Below, in pieces: positions 16,713 to 26,712 of a stretch of DNA of 64,000 bases. Numbering within the stretch: the stretch's first letter is position 1; the number at the start of each line of letters is the position of its first letter. Source of the DNA: Fimenecus sp045545735 (lineage in GTDB: Bacteria > Bacillota > Clostridia > Oscillospirales > Acutalibacteraceae). The position numbers and the translations under genes are program-made. The stretch covers positions 252,091-316,090 of the forward strand of contig JAZQBM010000012.1 in NCBI GenBank assembly GCA_045545735.1, given 5' to 3'. A model generated the notes under the pieces. The model did no database searches and was not told the origin of the DNA. It saw nothing but the letters and a program-made list of their open reading frames with translations.

Positions 16713-18032
16713 ATGTCACTTTACGAAAAAATTGTTAATGGTGAAGAAAAAATATCACTCGTAGGTCTTGGTTATGTTGGTATGCCTATTGCGGTTGCTT
16801 TCTCAAAGAAAGTAAAAGTTGTAGGTTTTGACCTTAATGCTAAGAAAATTGAACTTTATAAAAATGGTATTGACCCAACAAATGAAGTAGGTGACGACGC
16901 AATTAAGAATTGCACAGTAGAGTTTACTGCTGATGAAACTAAACTTCGCGAAGCAAAATTCCACATTGTCGCAGTTCCAACACCTGTAAATGATGACCAT
17001 ACACCTGACCTTACGCCTGTTGAAGGTGCATCAACAATTGTCGGTCGTAACCTTACAAAAGGCTCAATTGTTGTTTATGAATCAACAGTTTACCCGGGTG
17101 TTACAGAAGACATCTGTATTCCTATTCTAGAAAAGGAATCAGGACTTAAATGTGGTGTAGATTTCAAAATCGGTTATTCTCCTGAAAGAATTAACCCAGG
17201 CGATAAAGTACACCGTCTTGAAACAATCGTAAAAATTGTTTCAGGTATGGATGAAGAGTCACTTGATGAAATTGCAAAGGTTTATGAACTTGTTGTTGAA
17301 GCAGGCGTTCACCGTGCTGAAAGCATTAAGGTTGCTGAGGCAGCAAAGGTTATCGAAAACAGCCAACGCGACATCAATATCGCATTTATGAACGAGCTTT
17401 CAATTATCTTTAACAAGATGGGTATAGATACACAGTCAGTTCTTAAGGCAGCAGGAACAAAATGGAATTTCCTTGGTTTCTTCCCGGGTCTTGTAGGCGG
17501 TCATTGTATCGGCGTTGACCCATATTATCTTACATATAAAGCAGAACAGTTAGGTTATCATAGCCAGATTATTCTTTCAGGTCGTAGAATTAACGATGAT
17601 ATGGGTAAATATGTTGCTGAAAGTGTAGTTAAAAATCTTATCAAGGCTGATGTAGCCATTAAGAATGCAAAGGTTGCAATACTTGGTTTCACTTTCAAAG
17701 AAAATTGCCCTGATACACGAAATACAAAAATTATCGATATTTACAACGAACTTAAAGAGTACGGCATTACTGCAACAGTAGCAGACCCTGCAGCAGATGC
17801 GGACGAAGCAAAGCACCTTTATGGTATGGAATTTGTTGATATGTCAACAATCAAAGATTGTGATGCAGTAATTCTTGCAGTTGCTCACGAGCAGTTTAAA
17901 GACTTGACACAGGCTGACTTTGATAAAATGTTCAAAGAAGGGGACAACTCTACAAAAGTTCTTGCTGATATTAAGGGACTTCTCAATCGTAAGGAATATG
18001 AATCAGCAGGTTATAAGTATTGGAGATTATAA
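16713..18032 (+). CDS. UDP-N-acetylhexosamine 6-dehydrogenase (WbpO/TviB-like)
   Basis: 439 residues. The NAD-binding VGLGYVGMPIA (about residues 16-26), YESTVYPGVTED, SPERINPGD and the catalytic-cysteine segment FPGLVGGHCIGVDPYYLT (about 255-272) match the UDP-GlcNAc/UDP-GalNAc dehydrogenases rather than UDP-glucose dehydrogenase. The enzyme oxidises C6 twice to give UDP-HexNAc uronic acid. Followed directly by a WbpP/TviC-like epimerase, it forms the two-step route to UDP-GalNAcA known from the Vi antigen and Pseudomonas O6 loci. Confidence 0.9.
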   Translation: MSLYEKIVNGEEKISLVGLGYVGMPIAVAFSKKVKVVGFDLNAKKIELYKNGIDPTNEVGDDAIKNCTVEFTADETKLREAKFHIVAVPTPVNDDHTPDLTPVEGASTIVGRNLTKGSIVVYESTVYPGVTEDICIPILEKESGLKCGVDFKIGYSPERINPGDKVHRLETIVKIVSGMDEESLDEIAKVYELVVEAGVHRAESIKVAEAAKVIENSQRDINIAFMNELSIIFNKMGIDTQSVLKAAGTKWNFLGFFPGLVGGHCIGVDPYYLTYKAEQLGYHSQIILSGRRINDDMGKYVAESVVKNLIKADVAIKNAKVAILGFTFKENCPDTRNTKIIDIYNELKEYGITATVADPAADADEAKHLYGMEFVDMSTIKDCDAVILAVAHEQFKDLTQADFDKMFKEGDNSTKVLADIKGLLNRKEYESAGYKYWRL

Positions 18033-18035
18033 TTT

Positions 18036-19010
18036 ATGGGTTACAAACACTTAAAATTTCCTGAAAATTCAGTATTCCTCGTTACAGGAGCAGCAGGATT
18101 TATCGGCTCAAACCTTTGCGAAGCAATACTTAATATGGGTTATAAAGTAAAAGCACTTGATGACCTTTCAACAGGTAAACAGAAGAATGTTGATATGTTC
18201 CTTGATAATCCCAACTATACATTTATAAAAGGGGATATCAAAGACCTTGATACATGTATGAAGGCTTGTGAAGGCGTTGACTATGTGCTTAATCAAGCAG
18301 CTTGGGGTAGTGTTCCTCGTTCAATCGAAATGCCTTTATTCTATTGCAAAAACAACATCGAAGGTACTCTTAATATGATGGAAGCGGCAAGACAAAATGG
18401 CGTTAAAAAGTTTGTTTACGCTTCAAGTTCATCTGTTTATGGGGATGAACCAAATCTTCCAAAGTATGAGGGTAGAGAAGGCAATCTTCTTTCACCTTAC
18501 GCTCTTACGAAGCGTTGTGATGAAGAATGGGGTAAACTCTACACAAAACTATATGGACTTGATACATATGGAATGAGATATTTTAATGTATTCGGTCGTC
18601 GTCAGGACCCTGATGGTGCTTATGCGGCAGTTATTCCGAAATTCTTAAAACAACTTCTTAATGGCGAAACACCAACAATCAATGGTGATGGTAAACAAAG
18701 CCGAGATTTTACATATATTGAAAATGTTATCGAAGCAAACTTGAAAGCTTGTTTAGCCCCTAGTGAGGCAGCAGGTGAGGCATATAATGTTGCTTATGGT
18801 GGTCGTGAATACTTAATTGATATTTATTACGGTCTTACAAAGGCTTTAGGACTTGATGTTGAGCCGAATTTCGGCCCTGACCGTAAAGGTGATATCAAAC
18901 ACAGTAATGCGGACATTTCAAAAGCAAAACGTCTTTTGGGTTACGACCCTGAATACAGTTTTCAGGACGGAATTAAACTCGCAATCGAGTGGTACAAGGA
19001 GAATTTGTAA
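18036..19010 (+). CDS. UDP-GlcNAc/GlcNAcA 4-epimerase (WbpP/TviC-like)
   Basis: 324 residues. It is an extended SDR with VTGAAGFIGSNL (about residues 15-26), the catalytic Ser region ASSSSVYGDEP, and YALTK (Tyr-x3-Lys). NQAAWGSVPRSIEMP and RYFNVFGRRQDP are typical of the WbpP/TviC branch, which prefers N-acetylated sugars. It lies 3 bases after the dehydrogenase. Its TAA stop shares a base with the following ATG. Confidence 0.9.
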   Translation: MGYKHLKFPENSVFLVTGAAGFIGSNLCEAILNMGYKVKALDDLSTGKQKNVDMFLDNPNYTFIKGDIKDLDTCMKACEGVDYVLNQAAWGSVPRSIEMPLFYCKNNIEGTLNMMEAARQNGVKKFVYASSSSVYGDEPNLPKYEGREGNLLSPYALTKRCDEEWGKLYTKLYGLDTYGMRYFNVFGRRQDPDGAYAAVIPKFLKQLLNGETPTINGDGKQSRDFTYIENVIEANLKACLAPSEAAGEAYNVAYGGREYLIDIYYGLTKALGLDVEPNFGPDRKGDIKHSNADISKAKRLLGYDPEYSFQDGIKLAIEWYKENL

Positions 19011-20065
19011 TGGCAAAATTAAGCGTCATTATTCCAATTTATAATGCAGAAGAATATCTTCGCGAATGTATTGACAGTGCAGTTAATCAGACAATGAAAG
19101 ATATTGAAATAATTCTTGTTGATGATGGTGCGACTGATTCTAGCCCTGCAATTTGTGATGAGTATGCGGCAAATGACAGTCGTGTAAAAGTTATTCATAA
19201 ATCTAACGGTGGTGTTTGCGATGCAAGAAATGTAGGAACACAGGCCGTTACTACAGATTATTTTACATTTCTTGAGAGTGATGATTGGCTTCCTCTTGAT
19301 GCATGTGAAAAACTTTACTCCTATGTTGAAAGTCATAATATAGATTTTGCATTCGGTTCATATTATAAGGTTTCAACTGCCGGGACATCAGTCAAGCACC
19401 CACTTCCAGAGAAAGAAATAGTGTTTGATAAGAATGATGTTAAGGAAAAACTTCTTGAATATATAATGGGGTTAACAGGTTCCCGCCTTCAAACACCAGG
19501 TAATATCGATTCATTTCTTACTGATACAGCCAAACTTTATAAAACAAGTATCGTTCGTGAAAACGGGCTTTTGTGGATAAGTCGTAAAGAGATTTATTCT
19601 GATTGTTTGGATTTTATTCTTAAATATGCAAATCTTTGTGAAAATGCAGTGTTTTTTGATGAGCCAATTTATTATTACAGACGTACAAATACGGGTTCAC
19701 AAACTGCAGGTTACCGAGCAAGAACTCTTGAACTTTGGCTTATTCAGTTTGATAGTTTGCGTGCTTTTATTGTGGATAATCATCTTGACCACTTATGGCC
19801 TGCATTTTATTCACGTGTATGTTTTTCAATTATCCCGATTGGTGGTAATGCATATAGAACAGGCAATCGTAAAAATGCAATGAAAGAGGTGCACGCAGCT
19901 CTTGACCAACCAATATATAAAGAGGCATTCAAAAATTTTAATATTAATGCACTTCCTATTCACTTCCGTCCGTTGTTCTTCTTTGCAAAGCATAAAATGT
20001 ATAATCTATATTATATTATGACGGTTGTAATGCGTAAAATCATGAATAAACAAAGAGGTATGTAA
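19010..20065 (+). CDS. Glycosyltransferase family 2
   Basis: 351 residues. GT-A motifs: LSVIIPIYNAEEYL at the start, ILVDDGATDSS, NGGVCDARNVG and a metal-binding FLESDDW in place of the usual DSDD. The start ATG 19010 is preceded by AAGGAG. It overlaps its neighbours by one base on both sides. The acceptor sugar cannot be told. Confidence 0.9.
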   Translation: MAKLSVIIPIYNAEEYLRECIDSAVNQTMKDIEIILVDDGATDSSPAICDEYAANDSRVKVIHKSNGGVCDARNVGTQAVTTDYFTFLESDDWLPLDACEKLYSYVESHNIDFAFGSYYKVSTAGTSVKHPLPEKEIVFDKNDVKEKLLEYIMGLTGSRLQTPGNIDSFLTDTAKLYKTSIVRENGLLWISRKEIYSDCLDFILKYANLCENAVFFDEPIYYYRRTNTGSQTAGYRARTLELWLIQFDSLRAFIVDNHLDHLWPAFYSRVCFSIIPIGGNAYRTGNRKNAMKEVHAALDQPIYKEAFKNFNINALPIHFRPLFFFAKHKMYNLYYIMTVVMRKIMNKQRGM

Positions 20066-21105
20066 TGAAACCGCTTGTAAGTCTTGTAATTCCTGTTTAT
20101 AAAACTGAAAAGTATCTTCGAAATTGCGTAAAATCAGCTATTGAGCAGACATATGAAAATCTTGAGATTATTTTAGTCGATGATGGTTCCCCCGATGGCT
20201 GTCCCGCTATTTGCGATGAGATTGTAGCTGAAAATAATAATGTTACTGTTATTCATAAGGAAAATGGCGGTCTTTCAACTGCACGTAATGCAGGAATTGA
20301 AAGGGCAACAGGAAAATACATTGTTTTTCTTGATTCAGATGATACTCTCGCAAATTTTGCAGTATCAGATATGATAGAAATTATTGAAAAAGAAGACAGT
20401 TGTGCTGTTTTTCCGAACACATATATAAAAACATATGAAAATGGTCAAGCGGATGTTCAATCATCACATTTTACAAAAGAAATGTTTAACAGCGACCCAA
20501 AAATATTTGCACTTGAAGTGCTTATAGGTAAAGGACGTGCACGTCGTTCAACAGCAGTACTTTATGATTTAGAAATCATCAAAGAAAAGAATATTCGTTA
20601 TCTTCCGGGAAGAATTTCAGAAGATTTCTTTTTTAATCTTGATTTTTTTTGCGTAGCAGAGAAAATTTCGCTTTATGAGAAACCTTCACTTAACAATCTT
20701 AAGCGTACAGGAAGTATATCTACTTCTTATTTTGAGAACTTCTTTGATACCGTTCTTGAAATGGATGAAGAAGTTAAGAAGTTCATTAATTCTCTTAACC
20801 AAGAAAAATATAATAATTATATTCCTGGCAGACGTGAAACTTTACTTTACAGAAATCTTTTAATTTTTGCAATAAATGTGATGGGAGATAAAAATACATC
20901 GTATTCAGCACGCAAGAAAAAGTGTATTGAAATGTTTAAACACATGAGTTTTCAAGATGCACTTAAAAGCGGTGCTACCACACCATTTTTTGAAGGTAAA
21001 TTTCAAAGGGTATATATGGGAATTTCACTTAAACTTATTCGTGCAAAGCTTTATGGACTTACTTGTCTGTTAGCTTTTGTTGCTGCAAAAATCAATACGG
21101 TATGA
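20065..21105 (+). CDS. Glycosyltransferase family 2
   Basis: 346 residues. LVSLVIPVYKTEKYL, ILVDDGSPDGCP, NGGLSTARNAG and FLDSDDTLA give a complete GT2 signature with the canonical DSD. It starts on the last base of the preceding stop codon, which suggests translational coupling. A gap of 107 bases without a clear promoter follows. Confidence 0.9.
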   Translation: MKPLVSLVIPVYKTEKYLRNCVKSAIEQTYENLEIILVDDGSPDGCPAICDEIVAENNNVTVIHKENGGLSTARNAGIERATGKYIVFLDSDDTLANFAVSDMIEIIEKEDSCAVFPNTYIKTYENGQADVQSSHFTKEMFNSDPKIFALEVLIGKGRARRSTAVLYDLEIIKEKNIRYLPGRISEDFFFNLDFFCVAEKISLYEKPSLNNLKRTGSISTSYFENFFDTVLEMDEEVKKFINSLNQEKYNNYIPGRRETLLYRNLLIFAINVMGDKNTSYSARKKKCIEMFKHMSFQDALKSGATTPFFEGKFQRVYMGISLKLIRAKLYGLTCLLAFVAAKINTV

Positions 21106-21212
21106 TGATAGAAAATAATGATTGTATCAAATTCGCACTGACTAAGTAATAGTAATTTTGCTATATTGTGCTTAGTACACTAAAGTGATTGAGATAATAA
21201 AGGAAATTAACT

Positions 21213-22172
21213 ATGATATTTTTCATAACAGTATTAAGAGCATTAGCTGCTTGCATTATTACAAATTCACATTATGTAGGTGTTTATCCGACCGATTTAA
21301 TCGCTAATGGTGGATTATTTGGCGACGTGATTTTCTTTGCGGTTTCAGGTTTTTGCCTTACAAACGTAAAAAACAGTTTTCCAAAATGGTATGGTAAAAG
21401 ACTTGTACGTGTTTTCCCCGCAGTATTTATAATTTCTATAATCTATATTTTGTTAGGAATTCACGAGTTTCAATCAACATTACAAGGTGTAATTGATAGT
21501 TTTATTTTACCGGTTAAATATCACTTTGTATCATCAATTATTATTTTGTATATTCCTTTCTACGTTGTTATGAAAGTGCAAAAATTAAGAGCCAACCTCC
21601 TAAAAATAGGGGGGGTAGCGGCTCTTGTCTGGCTTTTGATTTACGTCTTTTTTTACGACAAATCTTATTATCATATTGATACAGTACGTGAGCCAATGAT
21701 TAGATTTTTGTTCTTCTTTGCTATGCTTTTAGGTGCTTATTTCAAAGAGAATCTTGAAAAGTATCGCAATAAAAAATCAATTGTTTCATGGATTTTACTT
21801 CCAATTTTGTTTGTTGCGTATTTTGCAAGCAAACTAATTTTCAGTAGAGTTGACAGTATTTCAAACTTGCAAATTGTAAATCAAATTATATTATTTGTAT
21901 TACTTGCTGTAACTTTTCGTTGTTTTATGTCAATCGACGGTTGGCTTGAAAACTTGCCAAAATGGATAAAAGCTATAATAACGTTCGTTTCAGGAATTAC
22001 TCTTGAAATATACCTTGTTCAAATTGGAATTATAGATAAACTTAATTTCTTGCCATTCCCACTAAACTGGTTGTTGATTACCGGCGTAATCGTGTTATTA
22101 GCGTTTATTCTCAATAAATTTTCATCACTTGTTCAAAAGCCACTGTTAAAGCTTTTGAATAAAGATAAATGA
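21213..22172 (+). CDS. Acyltransferase family 3 (O-acyltransferase), membrane
   Basis: 319 residues, with AAAGGA before the ATG. About nine to ten hydrophobic segments; an early RALAACIITNSHY carries the family's conserved histidine, FFAVSGFCL matches the second conserved block, and WYGKRLVRVFPAVF the following basic motif. These enzymes move an acetyl or other acyl group across the membrane onto sugars, so the polysaccharide is probably O-acylated. The target residue is unknown. Confidence 0.85.
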   Translation: MIFFITVLRALAACIITNSHYVGVYPTDLIANGGLFGDVIFFAVSGFCLTNVKNSFPKWYGKRLVRVFPAVFIISIIYILLGIHEFQSTLQGVIDSFILPVKYHFVSSIIILYIPFYVVMKVQKLRANLLKIGGVAALVWLLIYVFFYDKSYYHIDTVREPMIRFLFFFAMLLGAYFKENLEKYRNKKSIVSWILLPILFVAYFASKLIFSRVDSISNLQIVNQIILFVLLAVTFRCFMSIDGWLENLPKWIKAIITFVSGITLEIYLVQIGIIDKLNFLPFPLNWLLITGVIVLLAFILNKFSSLVQKPLLKLLNKDK

Positions 22173-22181
22173 GGTAATATA

Positions 22182-23075
22182 ATGATTAATTTGAAGAAAA
22201 TATTAAAACCGGATTTCAGGCGAAACGCAAGATATTTGCTGACTTTTGTGCCGGATAAAGCATATTTACAATTACATTATTTTCTTACAATAGGAAGATT
22301 TGTGAACTTTAAAAATCCAAAAACATATACTGAGAAACTTCAATGGTTAAAACTTAATGACCAAAGACCAGAATATAGCAAGTTAGTTGATAAACTTGCC
22401 GTCCGTGACCATATTGATGAGGTTCTAGGTGAAGGGCATTTGTTTCCATTGCTTGGTGTTTGGGACTCTTTTGATGACATTGATTTTGACAGTCTTCCTG
22501 AACAGTTCGTACTAAAATGTAATCACGATTCAGGCAGTACAAGAGTAATTAAGTCAAAATCATCAATAACACCGGAACAAATGGAAAAATATCGCGAACA
22601 TTTTAACAGGCGAGTAGGTCGCGACTATTACTATGCTTGTCGCGAATATCCATATAAGGGTCTTCCACGTCATATAATTGCTGAAGCATTTATGGTTGAT
22701 GAATCGGCTCCTGAAAAAAGTATTGAGGATTACAAATTCTTCTGTTTTAACGGTGAACCTAAAATTATGTTTGTTGCAACTGACCGCGATACTGACGTAA
22801 AATTTGATTTCTTCGATATGGATTTCAATCATCTTGATATTGAAAATATTCATGCTCAGTCAGGCAAAGAAATTCAGAAACCTGCAATGTTTGAAGAAAT
22901 GAAAGAAATTGCAGCAAAACTTTCCCAAGGTATGCGTCAGGTGAGAATTGATTTATATGAACTTAACGGAAAAATCTACTTTGGAGAATATACAATTTTC
23001 CATGGAGCAGGATTTGGTGAATTTAAGCCTCGTGAATGGGAAGAACGCTTAGGCGATTGGATTGACTTAAAATAA
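22182..23075 (+). CDS. TupA-like ATP-grasp protein
   Basis: 297 residues. KNPKTYTEKLQWLKL near the N-terminus, VLKCNHDSGS in the ATP-grasp lysine strand, and RIDLYELNGKIYFGEYT near the C-terminus are the hallmarks of the TupA-like family. TupA is required for teichuronopeptide, a uronic acid polymer joined to acidic amino acids, so these proteins are thought to form amide bonds on uronate carboxyls. That fits this operon, which has two uronate-forming routes. Substrate is inferred. Confidence 0.85.
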   Translation: MINLKKILKPDFRRNARYLLTFVPDKAYLQLHYFLTIGRFVNFKNPKTYTEKLQWLKLNDQRPEYSKLVDKLAVRDHIDEVLGEGHLFPLLGVWDSFDDIDFDSLPEQFVLKCNHDSGSTRVIKSKSSITPEQMEKYREHFNRRVGRDYYYACREYPYKGLPRHIIAEAFMVDESAPEKSIEDYKFFCFNGEPKIMFVATDRDTDVKFDFFDMDFNHLDIENIHAQSGKEIQKPAMFEEMKEIAAKLSQGMRQVRIDLYELNGKIYFGEYTIFHGAGFGEFKPREWEERLGDWIDLK

Positions 23076-23098
23076 TCCTGAAGAAAGGTGTTTAAATA

Positions 23099-24373
23099 AT
23101 GAGAATATTAGTATTGTCCAGCACACCTTGGACTAACGATAACAGTTTTGGTAATTCTTTCGGTAATATTTTTGAGGGAATCCCAGACATTGAAATAGCA
23201 AATATTTACTGTAAATATGGCAAGCCAAATACAAATCTTGTTTCAAGATTCTTTCAGATTACTGAGAAATCAATGTTCAGAAACTTTAAAAATCCTAAAA
23301 TCCCGTCAGGTCAAGAGGTTTTTATGGATGAAAGTGTCCCAACTGATGTTGTTGAGCCAAAATCTGCTGACCTTGCCCGTAAAAAAAGATGGATTTTGAT
23401 GTTCTGGGCGAGAGATTTAATTTGGAAATTTGGCCGTTGGAAATCACCTGAACTAAAGAAGTTTATTGATGATTTTAACCCGGATATAATTTTTCAACCT
23501 GTTTATTATGTAAGTCATATGAACAGAATCGCAAATTTTATCAAGAAATATACAGGCGTACCAATGTATGGCTATGTTTCAGATGATGTTTACACTCTTA
23601 AACAATTTTCTTTGTCACCATTTTATTGGATTAACAGATTTATGTGTAGAGCAAAAGTTAAGAAAGTAGTAAAGCAGTGTGAAATTCTTTACACAATTTC
23701 TGAAGTTCAGCGTGCAGAGTATGAAAAGATTTTTAAAATTCCTTGTAAGATTTTAACTAAATCTGCAAATTTTGATGAGCCTGCACAGGTGAAAACAAAA
23801 TATAATAAGCCGTTGCAATTTGTTTTTACTGGTAATATTGGTACAAAACGTTGGAAATCTCTTGCGATTATTGCAGAAGCATTAAAAGAGATTAATAAAG
23901 ACGGCATTAAGGCAGAAATGAAAATATATACTGGCGGTCTTGTTACTGATGAAATCAGTCAAGCTCTCAATGTTGAAAATACATCAAAAATTATGGGATT
24001 TGTATCATCAAGTGAAATTCCAAGAATTCAGCGTGATGCTGATGTGCTTATTCATGTTGAGTCATCTTCATTGCAAAGTAGATTGTGTGTTCGTCAGTCA
24101 TTCTCAACAAAGATTGTTGACTATCTTAAAATGGCAAGACCAATTCTGGCAGTAGGACCTAAAGAAGTTGCATCTATTGAACACTTAGTTAGAAACGATT
24201 GTGCAATCGTTGCCGATAATAAGGATGAGCTTATAGAAAAACTTAATGCAGTTTTAAGTGATGAAAACAAATTGACTGAAATAGCATTAAAAGGCTATGA
24301 ATGTGGTAGAAAATACCACAATAAAGCAGATTATAACAAAATGTTGTCAGAGGATTTAAGAAGTAAGTTATAA
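23099..24373 (+). CDS. GT-B fold glycosyltransferase (family 4-like)
   Basis: 424 residues. The N-terminal half begins MRILVLSSTPWTNDNSFG; the C-terminal half has FVFTGNIGTKRWKSLAII and FSTKIVDYLKMARPILAVG, which form the donor site of a GT-B enzyme. AAAGGTG lies upstream of the ATG. It differs from the GT4 pair later in the operon. Acceptor and donor are not known. Confidence 0.8.
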   Translation: MRILVLSSTPWTNDNSFGNSFGNIFEGIPDIEIANIYCKYGKPNTNLVSRFFQITEKSMFRNFKNPKIPSGQEVFMDESVPTDVVEPKSADLARKKRWILMFWARDLIWKFGRWKSPELKKFIDDFNPDIIFQPVYYVSHMNRIANFIKKYTGVPMYGYVSDDVYTLKQFSLSPFYWINRFMCRAKVKKVVKQCEILYTISEVQRAEYEKIFKIPCKILTKSANFDEPAQVKTKYNKPLQFVFTGNIGTKRWKSLAIIAEALKEINKDGIKAEMKIYTGGLVTDEISQALNVENTSKIMGFVSSSEIPRIQRDADVLIHVESSSLQSRLCVRQSFSTKIVDYLKMARPILAVGPKEVASIEHLVRNDCAIVADNKDELIEKLNAVLSDENKLTEIALKGYECGRKYHNKADYNKMLSEDLRSKL

Positions 24374-24390
24374 TTCCGGAGGTGAATGAG

Positions 24391-25599
24391 TTGAAAATTT
24401 TACAAATAAATGCAGTTTACAATCTTAGTAGTACGGGTAAAATCAGTACAGATTTTCAAAATTACATAAATGAAAAAACAGAACATATTTGTAAAACAGC
24501 TTTTTCATACGGCGGAACAGAGGCTGATGGTTATATTATCGGTTCTCAGATGGACCGTAAAATACACGGCTTTTTATCAAGACTTACAGGCAAGCAAGCG
24601 TGGTTTTCAAAGAATGCAACAAAAAAACTCCTAAATTTTATAGATGAATACTCACCTGATATAATTCAACTTGGAAACCTGCATGGAAACTGTATTAATT
24701 TTCCAATGCTGATGAAATATATTGCTGAAAAAGATATTCCAACAGTTTATACACTGCACGATTGTTGGCCATTTACAGGTAAATGTTGTCATTATACAGC
24801 AGATAAATGTTATAAATGGCAGACAGGGTGTTACGAATGTCCTCGTTTAAATAAAGATAATGCAAGTTGGGGTGTAGATAAAACTCAAGAATTATGGCGA
24901 GAAAAGCGTAAACTCTTTAGTGAAATTCCACGTCTTGCAGTTGTTGGAGTTTCAAAATGGATTGTAGATGAATCAATGAAATCACCTTTAATGGAAAATG
25001 TGAAAATATTTGACTATATATATAATGGTATTGATGCTGATATTTTCAAGCCAAATTTACAATCAACAGTAAGAGAAAAATATAATCTTAAAGAAAAAAA
25101 AATATTGTTAGGTGTTGCATCGGGTTGGCAGGCATGTAAAGGACTTTATGATATTGTAGAGCTTTCAAAGATGGTTCCTTCTGATTGTCAAATAGTTCTA
25201 GTTGGCAATATCAATGAGCCTATACCTGAATGCAATATATTGAATATTCCTGCAACAGAAAATGTACATGAATTGGTTGATTGGTATTCAGCGGCTGATG
25301 TACTTATCAATATGTCAAAAGAAGAAACTTTCGGTAAAGTATCAGCAGAAGCCCTTATGTGTGGAACTCCTGTTGTGTGCTTTAACAGTACAGCAAATCC
25401 GGAGTTGGTAGGGGAAAATTGTGGACTTGTTTGCAAAACCGAAAATATTTCAGATTTTAAAGATTTGGTTATGGAAGTGCTTAAAAATGGCAAAGAAACA
25501 TATTTTGACGCTTGCATAAATTTTGCTACTGAAAATTTTGTAATCGAGAAAAGTTTTGTAAAATATGTGCAACTATATGCAGATTTGTTGGATGTTTAA
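24391..25599 (+). CDS. Glycosyltransferase family 4 (WcaC-like), paralogue A
   Basis: 402 residues from a TTG start at 24391, 8 bases after GGAGG; the start matches the paralogue at 30440. Conserved blocks are LHDCWPFTGKCCHY with a cysteine-rich insert (CYKWQTGCYECP), VGVSKWIVDES, and SKEETFGKVSAEALMCGTPVVC at the donor site. The cysteine-rich insert is shared with colanic-acid WcaC-type enzymes. It is clearly related along its length to the gene at 30440-31651, about 6 kb downstream. Confidence 0.87.
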   Translation: MKILQINAVYNLSSTGKISTDFQNYINEKTEHICKTAFSYGGTEADGYIIGSQMDRKIHGFLSRLTGKQAWFSKNATKKLLNFIDEYSPDIIQLGNLHGNCINFPMLMKYIAEKDIPTVYTLHDCWPFTGKCCHYTADKCYKWQTGCYECPRLNKDNASWGVDKTQELWREKRKLFSEIPRLAVVGVSKWIVDESMKSPLMENVKIFDYIYNGIDADIFKPNLQSTVREKYNLKEKKILLGVASGWQACKGLYDIVELSKMVPSDCQIVLVGNINEPIPECNILNIPATENVHELVDWYSAADVLINMSKEETFGKVSAEALMCGTPVVCFNSTANPELVGENCGLVCKTENISDFKDLVMEVLKNGKETYFDACINFATENFVIEKSFVKYVQLYADLLDV

Positions 25600-25635
25600 T
25601 AGTTTTATTTAACTTGATTGAAAAGTGGGTTATTA

Positions 25636-26700
25636 ATGAATATTTATGTTGTAAATATCATATTAACTTTCATTTGGGCTTTTTTATTCTTAAAGATATA
25701 TAGAGGCTCGGGTGAAGGTAATAGAGGTAAAAAAATATTTTGCACATTGACAACGATTCAGTGGATACTGATTTCGGGTCTTAGAGGTATGTCTGTAAGT
25801 CCTGACATGGAAAGTTATAAATATAGATTTGAAAACACCTTAGTGACCCCATGGAGACAACTTTTCAACAATTTTGAGTTGGTTTATATAAATGGTGAAG
25901 GCAAAGACCCGGGTTATGCTATTTTTGAAAAGATAGTTCAGATTTTTACTGACGATTATCAAGTGTTTTTATTCATTGTTGCTGTAATATTTTTTACAGC
26001 AATGGGTGTATGGGTATATAAATACTCAGATAATCCACTTTTAAGTATGTTGATTTTCGACTCATTTATGTCTTCGTTCTTTGCACTTACAGGAACAAGA
26101 CAAACACTAGCAACTGTATTGGTTGTTTTTGTGGGTGGTTATTTTATTAGGAATCGAAAGTTTTGGCAGTTCTTGGTTGTAACATTTGTAGCTTATACAA
26201 TACATAAATCTGCAATTTGCGTACTACCGTTCTATTTTGTTGCTAATATTGAAGTTACAAGAAAATATGTTGCTATTTGTGTTGGTTCAATTCCGATTCT
26301 GTTTATTTTTAAGGAACAATTTTTTGATATATTGGGTGCTTTGGCTGGTTATGAGTATGGAGAGTTAGAGAGTGGCGGTGCTTATGGTTTTACCTTAATG
26401 TATATAGCTGTTTTATTTGTTTCCATATGGCTTTTACGACACTTTAAAAAGAATAGTGAAGATTATAAAATATATTATAATGCCTTATTCTTAGGTGCAA
26501 TATTCCTGCCGCTTGTTTTTGTTAATCCCGCTGCAATGCGAGTTGTTCAATATTACTCGTTGTATTTAATGCTTTTAATTCCACAACTTGTTAAATGTTT
26601 TGAACGCAAATTACATGGCCCAATTACATTTGTTATGATAGCGGCACTATTAGTTACTACTAATGTATATTTATATCATTATGAGTTTTTCTGGCAATAA
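25636..26700 (+). CDS. EpsG/Wzy-like polymerase, membrane, first copy
   Basis: 354 residues from ATG 25636; the frame can be extended 6 codons to a TTG but GTGGG lies nearer the ATG. About ten membrane helices. GLRGMSVSPDMESYKYRF, TGTRQTLATVLV and HKSAICVLP are the charged loop motifs of the EpsG family. EpsG/Wzy proteins polymerise lipid-linked repeat units on the outer face of the membrane. A second protein of this kind is at 32904-34064. Confidence 0.85.
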   Translation: MNIYVVNIILTFIWAFLFLKIYRGSGEGNRGKKIFCTLTTIQWILISGLRGMSVSPDMESYKYRFENTLVTPWRQLFNNFELVYINGEGKDPGYAIFEKIVQIFTDDYQVFLFIVAVIFFTAMGVWVYKYSDNPLLSMLIFDSFMSSFFALTGTRQTLATVLVVFVGGYFIRNRKFWQFLVVTFVAYTIHKSAICVLPFYFVANIEVTRKYVAICVGSIPILFIFKEQFFDILGALAGYEYGELESGGAYGFTLMYIAVLFVSIWLLRHFKKNSEDYKIYYNALFLGAIFLPLVFVNPAAMRVVQYYSLYLMLLIPQLVKCFERKLHGPITFVMIAALLVTTNVYLYHYEFFWQ

Positions 26701-26712
26701 GGAGCAAATGTT

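Noticed and set aside
16462..16719. Leftward frames inside the polysaccharide operon
   Set aside because: All lie opposite clear glycosyltransferase or dehydrogenase genes and none has a promoter or known motif.
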